From Sclerotinia nivalis (taxonomy: Eukaryota; Ascomycota; Leotiomycetes; Helotiales; Sclerotiniaceae): a DNA stretch of 64,000 nucleotides. The position numbers and the translations under genes were made by a program. Shown one piece after another: positions 15,577 to 27,830 of this stretch. Where the stretch lies: contig JAPEIS010000001.1 of the NCBI GenBank assembly GCA_029531795.1, positions 4,526,001 to 4,590,000 on the forward strand. The letters run 5' to 3'. Positions within the stretch are counted from its first letter, which is position 1. Each line of letters begins with the position of its first letter. The notes under the pieces are model-generated. The model saw only the letters and a list, made by a program, of their open reading frames with translations. It made no database searches and was not told where the DNA came from.

Positions 15577-17567
15577 TTAATGATTTGGTGGTCATTGCGA
15601 TATTTTTCGAAAAGTGGTCATGGGCGCATAGAAGAAGTCACAAAGAACTTTGAATGGCGAAAGAAGGTATAGAGAACATTGGGCGCTGGCCGGTAGCATT
15701 TACGCGGTGTTTCCTTTCATATGTGGCTACTTCATGGATTGAAGGCGTTTCTCGGTAACGGGTTCAATAATCCAAACATCCACATGATGTTTTGTAACGG
15801 TGTACGGATTCCGATTTCCCATGAGATGTATTATTTTGCGATTTAATTTTTTTCTTTTCATCATGCATGGATTGATGGATGGGATTGGAATGGCTTCGGT
15901 TGGGAATTGCTAATGTGTTTCGGTTCGGTTTGGTTGCGAGGTTTACATTAAGAGATTAGAGGTGTGTGGTCTGGTGAATGGGAGTGAGGTGATCGCATAC
16001 ATATATGTGGGTTTCATTTACAATGCAATGGATGAATAGGTTTGTGGCGGGGTTTGCTGCTTGCTTTTCTTTTTTGTGATGGGAGGTTCTGTGCGGGAAA
16101 CAGGGATAGTTTAGGGGGTTGGGGAAGTTGGTAAGAGGGTTCGGAAAGGTGCAGGGAGGTAAGGACAGGTTTCATACAAGGGAGGAATTTTGTCTTCACA
16201 GCAATAGCATGGCAATAGGCTGGCTGTGTGTATAGCTAGAAGAAGAGACGTGATGTGATGTGGTGTGTTAGAAGGAAGGATAGAGAGAGGTATGGTTATT
16301 ACCTCCTTAGCGAAGTGATATAATATGATCTGATCTGATATAAAATAACGCGGTTCTTGTTCATGTGCATGTGGATGGAAACACAGAAATAATGTCTCAA
16401 TTTCTGAAGCAGGTAGGTATTATCAGATTGAGAGTATTAAATAAGTAGTATGATTAAATAATAGATAGATATGGTGGATATAAACAGAATTGTAGAAATA
16501 GAATGGGATTAGATTGGTTGATTGGTTTTGAGATTATTGGTTCTGGGATTTTGCTTTGCTTTGCGTAGGTGGGATGGTGGGATGGAGGTGATGCGATATA
16601 CGTCGTATACTTAGTCGGTATCATTCCTGACACAGAATATAGTTGTGACTCTCTTGTATCAATGTTCTTTAGTGTGGCTGCATGAGTTCGACATAAATTC
16701 TTTTCGCTAGTATGCGCGTATGATGAGATGAGATGAGGTGAGGTGAGGTGAGATGAGGTGAGGTGAGGTGAGGTGAGGTGAGGTGAGGTGAGATGAGATG
16801 AGATGAGATGAGGTGAGGTGAGGTGAGGTGAGATGAGGTGAGATGAGGTGGCTTGTCCATGCAAACAAATCCCGATTATTATCTTATATACTTGAAGTTT
16901 TATAGGGGATTGTTTAATTGGTGATATTGATATTGATATCAGTATCAATATCGTAAAGTGGTTTTTGTCAGGGTGGTGCGATTGCGGGTGTGTTTTGTGG
17001 ATGAGAGATTTTATCTATCGAGGGTTTATTATTTTGTTGTGTTATCTTCATGTAACATCAAGATGTGAGATGCTTGTCTTGTAACTCATACCTCGGTATA
17101 TATTACGATGTGGTATAGTATTACTCTAGCCACAAATAATCATACAAAACTAGACTGTCTGTCACTCTTCAAACACTTGATCTATTGATCCGAAAGACAG
17201 CCCAATACGATTTTATTCCCGCTATGGATAAACCTCTCTTCCCCTCACTCCAAACTAACTCTCTAAGCTCATTCTTCAACCCACTAGCAAATATCCCAGA
17301 TCTTCCCCATCTCCCAAATACCATTCACCTACTCCTCCTTCCTTCTTCTTTACTATCTAATCTACAATCACATCTCCCCCTTCCATCCACTCTCTTCCGC
17401 AAAATCTACCTTTGTTTATATATCATATCGTCTCACTCTTAATCATACTCAATAGCTATATATCCGTATATATCCTCCTATATGATTCGGAGAGAAATAC
17501 TATAAGCTGGCAAGATCGCGTGTGGGGTTATAGTGATGCGTCGAATGTTGCTTGGGGGGTTGCGAAT
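15577..17567. other. 3' flank of demethylase gene and repeat-bearing spacer
   Basis: No gene is supported. The first few hundred bases are the presumed 3' untranslated region. A pentanucleotide minisatellite lies at 16722-16850. A near-palindrome built on GATATTGATATC lies near 16923-16952. An 85-codon frame at 17185-17442 is compositionally Leu/Pro/Ser-rich with no recognisable motif and is not called as a gene. Confidence 0.5.
16722..16850. repeat. TGAGR pentanucleotide array (AGATG/AGGTG)
   Basis: About 25 consecutive 5-base units alternate between GAGAT and GAGGT variants. One strand has no pyrimidine except T, so the tract is strongly strand-asymmetric. Confidence 0.95.
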
Positions 17568-17580
17568 GGTTATTTTGGGT
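17568..17580. repeat. Left target-site duplication of the LINE
   Basis: The 13 bases GGTTATTTTGGGT recur exactly at 24088-24100 at the other end of the element. Confidence 0.85.
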
Positions 17581-17597
17581 TTGATTGATTGATTAAA

Positions 17598-17639
17598 TTA
17601 ACGTCTACACTGAGTCTAAGACTATCTAAGACGGCTAGG
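17598..17639 (-). repeat. Conserved LINE 3'-terminal block shared with 44689-44730
   Basis: Read on the minus strand, these 42 bases match 44689-44730 (plus strand) at 40 positions. In both places they are followed by AATC repeats. The two differences are T for C and A for G in this copy, again the RIP direction. A second shared block is 17752-17786 versus 44553-44587 (32 of 35 bases). Confidence 0.9.
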
Positions 17640-17898
17640 AGCTTTATAGGCTTCTAACAAGTAACAAATGGAGAATTGCTGGCCATATTCGGTTGTAGCT
17701 AATACAATTTGGGAAGATTGAAGTGGCCTCAATCTACTAATTTTTGAATGGGGGAAGTGAAAACTAATTTTGGGGAACAAAGCCCACCTTACAAATACTC
17801 TTGTATATAATAAGGAAAATAACAAATGAAATGTGATATAATTCGAAATTGGAACGATTTACCCCACATAGAGGGGTAAATTGATCAAATTGACCCAA

Positions 17899-20800
17899 TT
17901 AACCATTTTCTCTTAGTTCATTTTCTTCACCTTCGTTTTCTTGTTCTACATTCTTTTGTATCCTAGTTAGATGCCATGATCTGGTGGCTATTTTTGTTTC
18001 CTCGATAAATTCAAGGGTCTTAATGATTCTTGCTTTGGTGTGAAGTAGGTATTTTATAGTAAGTCGGGAGGTAGGGTTGTTTTTCTTGAATATTCTTTTT
18101 GTTGATTTGTATAACGGGCAATTGAGTAGGAGATGATTAGGAGATTCTCTTTTTCTATATTTACAATTATCATTTGCTGAGATTCCGAATCGTTGTAGGT
18201 AAGATTTGAAATATCCATGATCGATTTTAAGTTGAAACAAAGCACTAATAGAGCTTCTCTTGGTGTTTTCTGGAATTCCGATTTTTGAGTTAGTCTTCCA
18301 GGGGTATATTTTCGAATAGGCCGAATTAGATGAATAGAGAAGAGTATTTCATTTTTCGGATTTCGTTCTTTTGATATCCATTCCTAAGGAGGCAAAGCTG
18401 GTTTCGTTTGATGATGATCTTTGTTTTGTAATTTCTTTTGTTAAAGCATCGGTCAATTCGTTTCTTTCAACGGAGGTATACCTTGGAATTCAATTAAGGG
18501 AGATTTCAGTTCCTTTTCTAAGGAGAGTTTCTGTGGCCTTGATTGCTCTAATTTGGTATATCTGGCCAGGAGTATCAGAGGGTATTTTCAATCGGTATAA
18601 TCCGGCTTGATTATCTGAGTAGATTTTGAATTTCTCGTTTGGTTGAGCAATGGAGCTAGCATATTCGATTGCTTTAGTGACTTCAAGAAGTTCATTATTG
18701 TAGACAAGCTGATTCACTTCAATATTGATGGTTTCCTGGTGTGAAATCTGACCATTCGATAGAATAATTGCAATCCCGATACTAATTCCGATTCTGTCTA
18801 AAGTGGATGAAGCATTAGTATATATTGTAATAGTGTTTTTGCATCTGTATTTGAATGCAAGGTTATGGACAATTGTGGTATCCTCTTTTGCTAGCTTGTT
18901 GATATTGACTTTGTATGGAGTATTCCTTTTCCAAGGAGGGAAATGAAAGTGATCGATCTTTTCTAGGGTTAAAGGATCGAAATCTTCTTCGATTGAATTC
19001 ATGATCTTTTCAAGCTGAGTAAGTTTCGATAGTTTCCTTTGAGGGGTTGCTATTGTATTTAGAGCTTCCCTTTCGGTAGCTAGCTTATCCATAATTGTAT
19101 TGACGGGATGGGAAGATGAGATTTTCAACAATCTGAAAGTATATTGTCTGATTCCAGTGTTTAATCTGATCTCCGGAGGGCATAAAGCGGCTTTCACTTT
19201 CATTGGCTTTATTGGTGAGGTTTTGAAGACTCCTAGAATCTTACGTAGAGCAAGATTCTGGAGTAATTGAAGAGTCTTTTTGAACGAGGTTTGATCTTTC
19301 CATTAGATGATTGATCCGTAATCAGCTATGCTAGTGACATATGTTATATAGAGTTGTCTTAATGCTTTAGGGCTTAGCTCTTTCTCAGTATTAGCTAATC
19401 TGGTCATTCGATAAAATGAAGCCTTAGCTTGAGTTGCTCGAATAGCAATATGCTGTTTGAAGTTGAGGCCGGGATCGAACCATATTCCTAACCATCTGAT
19501 CAATGATGAAGGTTGTACAATCTCAGAATTTGGGAGCTTGATTGAAGCATCTTTAGCGTATTTGGATGTAGAGAAATGTATTAATTCCGTCTTTGCTAAA
19601 TCGAATTGGATAGCGTTTTTTTCACCGAGAGTATAAATTTGTTTGGTTGCTCTTTCGAGGGAAAGGATGTTCTTTTTCCAGCTTGAAGAATGAGTGATTA
19701 TAGCTATATTATCAATATACGAGAGATATTCAACCGAATTCGATTGAAAGAGATCTCGAATATAGATTAGGAAAAGGATTGGTGAGATTGGACTTCCTTG
19801 AGGGATTCCGGTGTTGATTGGTTTAAAAGCTTCGGTCTGATTATCGAACGAAAGTTTGAGTAATCTTTCTTCCAAAAATGATGAGATCCATATAATAAGA
19901 CTAATTGGAAGATTGAGGTCCTTGTAGATATCTAAGAGTCGATTCTTGGATATATAATCGAAGGCCTCTTTGATATCTAGGAAAAGAGCTGAGGTTTTCT
20001 TTTTGTTTCTTGAATTCCTTTCGATTTCGGTAGTAAGCAGGATTGCTGTATCGATGGTTGATTTCTTTTGTCTTCCATCTATTTGGGAATGATGAAGTAG
20101 TTTTGTTGTTTTAGCAAGGTAGCTAAACCTTTGAGCTAGTATCCTTTCACTTATTTTGCCTAAACAATTCAAAAGAGCGATAACTTTATATGCTTTTGGA
20201 ATAGAATAATCTGGTTTCGAAGGTTTTTTGAGTATAACTCCAGTAGTTTGTTTCCAGCAAGAAGGATGATAACCGAGATTAATCAAATTGCTGAAAAGAG
20301 TAAAGAAAGCTTTTGGGATTGCTTTGTAAGCTCGAATAATGATTTCCTGAGTAATTCCGTTTGGGCCAGGGGTCTTTCCTTTGATTTTAACTGAGTAGGC
20401 ATTGAGAAGTTCATTTTCAGTAAGATCAGGTTATTCCTATTTTTTTGATTGTTTATACTCTTTCCATTTAGGTGTAGTTGTATATGGGGGGGGAGGGAAA
20501 AGAGTAGATCTGAAGGCCGAACATTTTCCTTCGAATGAGCTTTCAAGTTAAGAGGGGCTAGATTGAATATTTGGGATCCTTTCGGTTCGAAGATCTTTTG
20601 TATATGATATTGTTTTGAAGATCGTTTGAGTGTCCTCTTTTTCAAGGAATTCGTTTCAGTGATTTTTTTTTGCTGTTTTAATAGCTTGAAAGTAATGATT
20701 CCTTGCTGATTGGTAGATTTTCTTGAATATATTGTTTTCAGAGTATTGTTTAGTATTCTTATATGCTGATGAGAGTTGTTTACGAAGGGCTTTCAATTCT

Positions 20801-21810
20801 GGAGATCATTAAGGCTTTGCTTTTTTGGTCGATTTGGATCTAGGTATACTAGTGTTTGCTGAATTGGTGATAATTCGAGTGAATTCCATTGCGGTTTTAT
20901 TTAGTATTTGTGTGTGCAGGTTTTTGTTAAGAAGAGAATCGAGAGAATCGGATTCTAGAGTGAGGAGATTGAGGTATTCGCTCGAGTTGAGGATTGTTGA
21001 TGTAGCTATCTCAATTTCGAGGGTTAATGCAAATTTGTTCCAATCCGCTAGTTTTGTATTGAACTTTGCTAATGGAGCAATATTCGTAGTATGAGATGAA
21101 ATACCTTTCACTTCAAACAGGATCCCTAAATGATCTGAACCAAGATCAGGAAGAACTTGCCAATCAATAATATTGGAGGATATTGTTTCAGTAGCTAATG
21201 TAAGATCTAAAACATTTGGATTTGTCATATTAGTTCGATAGAAAGTACTAGTCCCTGGTTCATTGAGAAGGGTAAGGTTTTGGTCTTCGAACCATTCGGC
21301 TAATTGATCAGCATTCGAGCTTTTGTTTGAAAAAGGGTTCTACCAAAGATGGTGAGAGTTGAAGTCCTTTATAAGAATAGTATGATGAAAGAGAGGAGTA
21401 TTGAAAAGGTATCTTTTAATGGTATACCCTTTCTTTTTAGTTTGATTAGCTTTATTGTATATATTGAATAATTGAATCGTGTGATTTCCCTGAGTGATAT
21501 CGATAATTTGAATATCTGTATCTTTGGGAGAGTTGGGGGCTAGGGTTACTAGCGGTTTGAATTCTTTCGAGATGTAGATCATTATACGGGGACGAAGGTT
21601 CGAAGGATAATTTGGAAGGAGTTGGGAAAAGTTAGAATGAGTAATCGATCTAATTGAAGAATAATCTTTCTCAGGGTTTGAAAGGACCCAAGGTTCTTGA
21701 ATGATTATAAAATCGATATCGAATTCTAAGGTAAGTTGAAAAACACTTTCGGTAGTTTGAGGGCTTTTGTTTAGATTGATTTGAAGAATGCGAATATTGT
21801 TGTATAACAT
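17899..21810 (-). pseudogene. LINE ORF2 pseudogene (endonuclease, reverse transcriptase, RNase H)
   Basis: The frame starts at the ATG at 21810 (MLYNNIRILQ). Order: apurinic-type endonuclease (IIIQEPW, DFNSHHLW, DLGSDHLGI), about 21810-20810; reverse transcriptase, about 20290-19300 (ALFLDIKEAFD, GIPQGSPISPILF, and YIDN at the position of the catalytic YxDD); RNase H, about 18860-18500 (IYTNAS for the expected TDAS, YSDNQAG); and a C-terminal Cys/His knuckle (C-x12-H-x4-C; an expected first cysteine reads Tyr) near 18180. Stops interrupt it, for example at about 21337 (Trp to stop after HHLW), about 20812 (two adjacent tryptophans to stops), 19303-19305 and 18490, and the stretch near 20400-20650 is also shifted. 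Both catalytic Asp-to-Asn changes are G-to-A. It is not functional. Confidence 0.92.
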
Positions 21811-23835
21811 TAATTGGATTTCTGAACGGTTGTTTGGTATATTTCGCATGCTTTAAAACTAGCTTTATACTCTCCTTTGCAATTAGCACATTTGATCACT
21901 AAATGCTGACAAGGTTTGCCTTTAGTTTGACAAATTAGACAAAAATGACCAGCTGTAACATAATTATTGCTACAAAGTCCGCAAGCTGGAGGTTTTTTGT
22001 AATATGATTCGTTATAGTCGAATCCTTGACATTTATTGCATTGAGAGGAAGGGGTGGAAGGATAGAATCTTTCAACTCTGATATTAATACTCTCGTAGGA
22101 GGTTGATCGGATAATAATAAATAATATAATAATAATACTATAATATTATTTATTATAATAGTGGAAGACTTAGTCGTATTTAGCTTAGGAGTGATCGAAT
22201 ATATGAACAATAGAATATTGAAGTCAGAATTATATATATATATTGAATATTGAATTTTTTATCTGCTTATTTTTTTTTTTTTCGAAGAATTCTTTGAAGA
22301 AGATCTTCGTATTTATAGATTTTAATGAGATTCTACACTATTCTATGATTATAAATAAGATCGATTTAAATCGAATCTTATAGAATCATTTTATATAATA
22401 AAAGGAAATAATAACCAATAGTATTCAATCTGAGAATAAGAAAATTCTATATGCTTCCATTTCATTCTATTCCATTATAAATCATTCTGATATGATATAT
22501 GATCGAAATTTTATATAATAATAAAATTTAATAATATGAAATCATATTATTAATATATCACGTGATCATATAACTATTGGTTCGGTAAATATTATTAAGT
22601 GTTTTAATAACTTATTAGGAATTCTCACAAATACCAGTGATATATAGTCTTTTTCGAATAGCTAATTTTGCTTCCTTTTGTGTAGCAAACGCAATCACAA
22701 TTACTTCTTCTTGTTGAGTAGCTCTTTTAGAAGCATTAATGAACCAATAAGGGATACTCATTATAATGAGCCCTGAATTGAAGGTTTTAATTTCATCTTT
22801 AATCAAATCCATTCCTTTTGGACCAGAGAATTCCTTGATTGGGATCTTGTGTATAATCACTTTGTATTATGGTTTGTCGATTTGAAGTCTTTCTGATTCG
22901 AGGATACGATTCCAGACTTCTTTTTTTTCTATAAGGAATTGTGCATTGAAGGGGTTATTAATGGTTAGGATGATATTGTTGCTTCTGGTTGTAGTAATGG
23001 CCGAGATAACTGGTCCGTTGATGCCAGCCTTTTTGAAAGCTTCATTGATCTTGTTTCTTGTATGTAATGGTATAAAGGAATTGGATTGATGAAGAAATGG
23101 ATTGATAAGGATTAATCGTTTGCTAGGAATATTATTCTTTTGCTTTACAGGCTTTTGTTTTGTAGAGTTCCCTTTAGAAACTATTTTCCATTCCCCTACT
23201 GATTTGGTAACAGTAGCATAACTTGTTTTGTTAATTGGTGAAGCGTTTGTTGAAGGAGTAATTGATTGATTAGGAAGGTTGGAAAGATGATTAGTTTGAT
23301 TTTCAATCCTTTTGGTAGCCTTTTCGAGATGGGAGATTTGTGATGTGATAATATTCGAAGCTTTTATCAATTTTCCTTTTTCGAGGTATTCACGGAATAT
23401 TTCGATTAGATTTAGGATCTTCGATTGTTCTTCGGTTTCCTTTTCCAAAGAGACAGCTAGAATAAGAAGATCTCTAGCTTTTTGGATAGCTTCTTTTGGT
23501 TTTGTGGAGTTAGATCTTGATTGACTAAATTGTCTGATTCCGGAGTTGATTGATTGTCGACGACGTTTGTTATTGATTTTAAAAGGAATCGATCTATCAG
23601 GGGATCGGAATGGATCATTTGAGCTGAGAATATCCAATTGGTTTTGCGAATTGAAAGATTGGGCTGGGGTAGGACTCAAGAGATTGGGTGATCTTTGTAT
23701 TGTGAAGGGGTTTCTGGATAGGGGGATTGGATCAATGGTGGAGGGGCTGGATATTGGAGAGCCTAGCATTACTATTACTTGTGGGGGAGTAGGTTCAGGG
23801 GATGATCTAAGGGATCTTTTTATCGGAGAGTCCAT
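21810..23835 (-). pseudogene. LINE ORF1 pseudogene, split by an LTR-like insert
   Basis: ORF1 begins at 23835 (MDSPIKRSL), with a Ser/Pro/Asn-rich N-terminus, a coiled region (KETEEQSKI...) and a nucleic-acid-binding half continuing across one nonsense codon at 22867-22869 (after QIDKP). At 22630 the frame is cut by a 539-bp insert and resumes at 22085. Joining the flanks at the 5-base duplication restores one open frame into a cysteine-rich region (CNKCQGF ... CGLC ... HFCLIC ... CANC), the zinc knuckles expected for a LINE ORF1. Several expected His/Cys residues read Tyr (C:G to T:A). It stops at TAA 21812-21810, overlapping the ORF2 start. Confidence 0.88.
22091..22629 (-). mobile_element. 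Solo-LTR-like insertion nested in LINE ORF1
   Basis: These 539 very AT-rich bases are flanked by the 5-bp direct repeat AATAC (22086-22090 and 22630-22634). Removing the insert and one repeat restores the LINE ORF1 frame, which proves it is a later insertion. Read on the minus strand it begins TGTGAGAATTCC and contains ATATAAA boxes, consistent with a copia-like LTR. The far end (CCTACGAGA) lacks the canonical CA, so the class is inferred from size, the 5-bp duplication and the TG start. It has no coding content. Confidence 0.75.
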
Positions 23836-24087
23836 TATTGGATTTGATAAATCTATCAGAGCCTTATATGTTCAAATAAGGAGAAAAGTTGAGGGAAGTT
23901 GGAAAGAGTTTTTATGCGAATTTTCGTGTAAGTTTCGTGTTTTGAGCGACGACGACAGTATCACAACAACTACTGAGCCGATTCATTTGGGAATAATTGG
24001 AATGAATTTTGGGAGTATTTCTTTATTAAATAAAGGGAAGAACTGGTTGTATTTCGAAGAAATTTTGTTCTTCGAAATTTGTTGTGG

Positions 24088-24100
24088 GGTTATTTTGGGT
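24088..24100. repeat. Right target-site duplication of the LINE
   Basis: Exact copy of the 13 bases at 17568-17580. It marks the 5' end of the minus-strand LINE and shows that the copy is full length rather than 5'-truncated. Confidence 0.85.
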
Positions 24101-27100
24101 GGTATGCTCTTATGATGTGGATTTATAAGTATAGTGGCTCATGGATTGGCTTGTTTGGTTATTGTTTTTCCTGGTTGGGTATGTATTATGTGTGCTTTTT
24201 TCTTTTTTGGGCTATATATATAGATAGCTATTGTAATATTATTCCTTGATGTGTTTTTTGTTTAATAATATTTATACTAATAAGAACCAAAAACCTATAT
24301 TCAACTATTACACTGCTTCAGGAATCTCATTCGAACTTTCAAACATCTCTATGACCATCTATTGATTCATTTTCAAATTCAGCTACAACAATTCCCTCTT
24401 TCAACTCCTCAATATATATATCCTCAATCGTTTCATCTTGATCAATACACAGCATCGATGTTCTTTTCCGATCTCTGGAACGCACTCATTAAAGATACGC
24501 GGCAAATTGTACTTGGAGTTCTCTGTGCGGATGGAACGGCGGGATGTAAGATATAAGGCAAGGACCTTTTTATATTGGTATTTGGATGTTTGGTATTCAT
24601 CTTAGTGCGAATTTTATTTTTGTGGCGTTGAATTGGTTTTGGTTTGGTGGGATCGTATGGTTATTGGTGAGGAGGATTGGGAGATGGAGGGGGAGGAAGG
24701 TGCATAATGGGGGGGGGATTATTATCCTTGGTTGATTGAGATGCTGGGGAAATAGGAAATTTCCAAGGATTTGTGAGGAATGTCGGATATTGTGTGTTGG
24801 GTGGTTAACTCATGTGTGGATGTTGATGTTGATGTTGATTGTTAATGGGTTTGCAGGACTGATATTTGAATTATTAGATTAGACCAGAAGGATTGGAATC
24901 AAGATGATTAAGTGAATGAAGCTAGCACCGGAAAAGTATCCGAATAGTTCTCTTAAAGTGTACAATAAAATATCTCATCTTAGTAATTGAGTTTTGTGAA
25001 TAAAATTCGTTTTTGTATTCGAATTGTCTCAAGTGTGAAGTATAACAATCTGTCGCCCTGCCCGTTTCCCCCATGTTTAGTTACAGCTTCAGTAGAATTT
25101 ATCAGCGGGCCGGGTAACCCAACCATATGATATACAACCCGGAAACAAGATTCCAATTGATACTATTCACACATCTAAAATATCCCCCAAACTCCTCATA
25201 AACATCCCCACATCAGAGCTTGTCCAGCCTATCCAATTAGTTTATCCTGCGCCGCTATCTTTGTTTGTTTTCTTCATACCAAATATTGTTATATTTCCGG
25301 CGATACATTTATACATTTTGTAAGGATATATCAGAATATATAGATACAGTATCTACATACAAGGGATCATTGGAATCCCAGCGAAATTTGGCGCTACTCC
25401 TTGAGTGAATATTTTGGTGAGATATATGTATAAGATGATTAATTTTGAGAATGAGGGGATATAAAGATCATAAGGGGAATGTTTAGGGAGGGAAATAGAG
25501 AGATGAGTATTTTAAAGTGATTGATGATAATTAGATGGAATGGTTGGAAAGAGTGGTTGGAAAGAGTGGTTGGAATTTGAAGAAAGTTCTTGCTATCGGG
25601 GTGAGGGGTGTTATGATGAATACTAAAGGGTATAAAGAATATTGGATAATAGTATGTGAGAAGGTTAATCTTATTATATTATCTTTTTTTTTGTTATTTT
25701 ATCCTCCCAAGCAAGGTAATACTAATAATCCAATTTAGTTTCTTGTAATTATCTCTTTTGTCACGATTGCGAATCCCTCGCTGGGAGGAATCTGCCGGTA
25801 TCATCGCTATAGGTGATTGTGCATCACCTCCTATTACTCTTTACTTGGATATATAGGTTTGCTAAGCATATCGTCGATCTATCAGAGCATACCTTTGACT
25901 ATATGTTCTTGAACTAGAAGTTTGAAACGAGATGTGTTACTATTGTAAGAGATGTAGCTGCATCCGACTCAAATCTAACGGAGTTTAAGGCACGCACACT
26001 TTGCAAACGGGGTTTAAACCGTTCTACTTTTGCCTTTAGTATATAAGAGGCTCGTGGCATTCCACATGGTTTATTACCCATATAGGGTCGTTCCTGTATG
26101 TTATACTATAATATATACGCATCGAAACACGATTTAGCGAAAGAAACCAAAGCTGCAAAAATCACTTGGAACTTCAAATATAAATCCCAAGTTGCTAAAT
26201 CCAAATCAAGCACTGTAATTAAATCAAGATCTACAATTATCTGATCTAAGAATCGGTGTTAAATAATGATCCGAGATCTATTCTCACTATCCTCTTTGCT
26301 GAGAATGATGGAGCGGAAGTAGAAAAATCGTATTCCTAATCTTACATTCCTAGTTCATGAATGAGTTAGTGAGGCGAATAGAAGAATGATCTTGTTTTTT
26401 AATTACTTGGTGTGTGCAATTAACCGAGATGGGTGTATAGAAGTTATATCTTCTTTTGATGAGATGGGTGAGTGTAAAAGGGTGTTTTGGAACTGAAGAT
26501 TCAGCGTCAATTCGTGAAAAAGTGCGCGTGATGCTTAATGGGATTTGTAGTGATATTGATGTTGAATCTTTATAATGTTCTTTTAGAACAATTTTTGATA
26601 TATATTTGATTCTTAAATCGTGTAGTATAAAGTCCCGAATTGTAGATTCGCTATTTTGAGTTATAATCTTAAACCTCGATATAGAATTTGCTTTTCGTTT
26701 GAAGCATTTAAATACTCTAATATACTTGAAGTTTTATTTATAGCTTTTTGAACAACTCGAGATTTGATTAGAATTTGAAACTTCAAAGATTTAAACCTCT
26801 GAATACCTTGTAGATTCCTCCATGATTTCAAATCTCGAGTTTTTTGAGTTTTTGAATACTTAGTCTAAAAAGTTCAAATTCTATATGACTTGTGATTCTA
26901 TAATAAATGTTTCAATCTAATGATTTAGAACCTTGAATATGAATTTATATTGTAAAATCTGAAGATACGATTGAGGTTTCGAGAAGCATGTACTGTATAT
27001 GTTAAAAGTTTCTCTGAAAAGACACTCCACGTCTTAGATTCAGGCAGATGATTAAAGTGCTTGTAGTATCGTATAATTGCATGATGATTTAGTCTCAAGA

Positions 27101-27830
27101 TTCAAGATTTATTCCTCGAGTTGAGAATTACATAATTGTGGTAAAAGTTCTTAAATTGACATTAAACCTCCTTCTATTGCCATCTTAAAATTAAACCTCA
27201 ATGCCCTCTTTTTCACAGTCAGTAGAAAAGCAATCTAAATGTAAGTCTTAAGATTATTAGACTCGAATATCGTCATAGCTTCAAGGTTTCTCGCAGAAGT
27301 AGCCAACAAGACTTCGATTAACTGGTCCATTATTTTCAAAACATAATCCACAAATAGCACCCAAACTGTTTTAGAGCGTCCAAAAATCTCTTCCTAATCT
27401 GCTCCCATCCTCGTCATATGCTCATCCTATCCCGTCATCAACCTTCGAAGCTTCCTTTATCCCGTCCTATCCTTATGTCGAAAAGAGTATCGGCGGGTTT
27501 TTTTGGAAAATGCTGAAATATTTTCTAATTTCTTGCAATCTTAGACTGAATATGCTTAACTCGCAAGTACAGGGGCTATGGCTCGTCTGCTACCCATATG
27601 ATGACTTGCGCTGTATGGGGCAATGAACTAGCAATGGCGGCTTTGGCAGAAGGAGAGATAATGGTTCTATGTCGTAAAGTAGCGCCGGCGGGAAATTCTT
27701 CAAGATCCAAAAAGTTGTGGTGTATCTTGATTGTTGTTTAAGCGTTGTGTAGATAATCTCATTTAGATTGGCTGAAAATTGTGATAGATTCCCCATACCA
27801 GGCCAAGATGCCCAACATTCGTAGTCAAGA
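24101..27830. other. Long AT-rich gene-poor region
   Basis: About 3.7 kb without a supported gene. A 64-codon frame at 24362-24556 (ending VLGVLCADGTAGCKI) and a 67-codon frame at 25535-25738 have no motif I recognise. From about 26560 to 27000 the DNA is extremely AT-rich with TpA-rich words, as in old RIP-degraded repeats, but no parent element can be named. Confidence 0.45.

Larger units (their letters stand above)
17581..24087 (-). mobile_element. Full-length inactive non-LTR retrotransposon (LINE, Tad-like)
   Basis: This 6,507-bp element on the minus strand lies between perfect 13-bp target duplications. In element order: a 5' untranslated region of about 250 bases (24087-23836), ORF1 with a zinc-knuckle region, ORF2 with endonuclease, reverse transcriptase and RNase H, and a 3' untranslated region ending in AATC-type repeats (17581-17596). 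Two-ORF layout, RNase H and the C-terminal Cys/His knuckle fit the fungal Tad clade. ORF1 ends and ORF2 starts in the overlapping sequence TAATG (21812-21808). Many stops and missense changes are C-to-T or G-to-A (Trp to stop, Asp to Asn in the catalytic sites), so it is dead and RIP-like. A 539-bp LTR-like insert interrupts ORF1. Confidence 0.93.

Noticed and set aside
17185..17442. 85-codon Leu/Pro/Ser-rich frame
   Set aside because: Low-complexity pyrimidine-rich DNA explains it; no motif.
24362..24556. Small frame ending VLGVLCADGTAGCKI
   Set aside because: Only 64 codons and no recognised family; a downstream exon could not be found.
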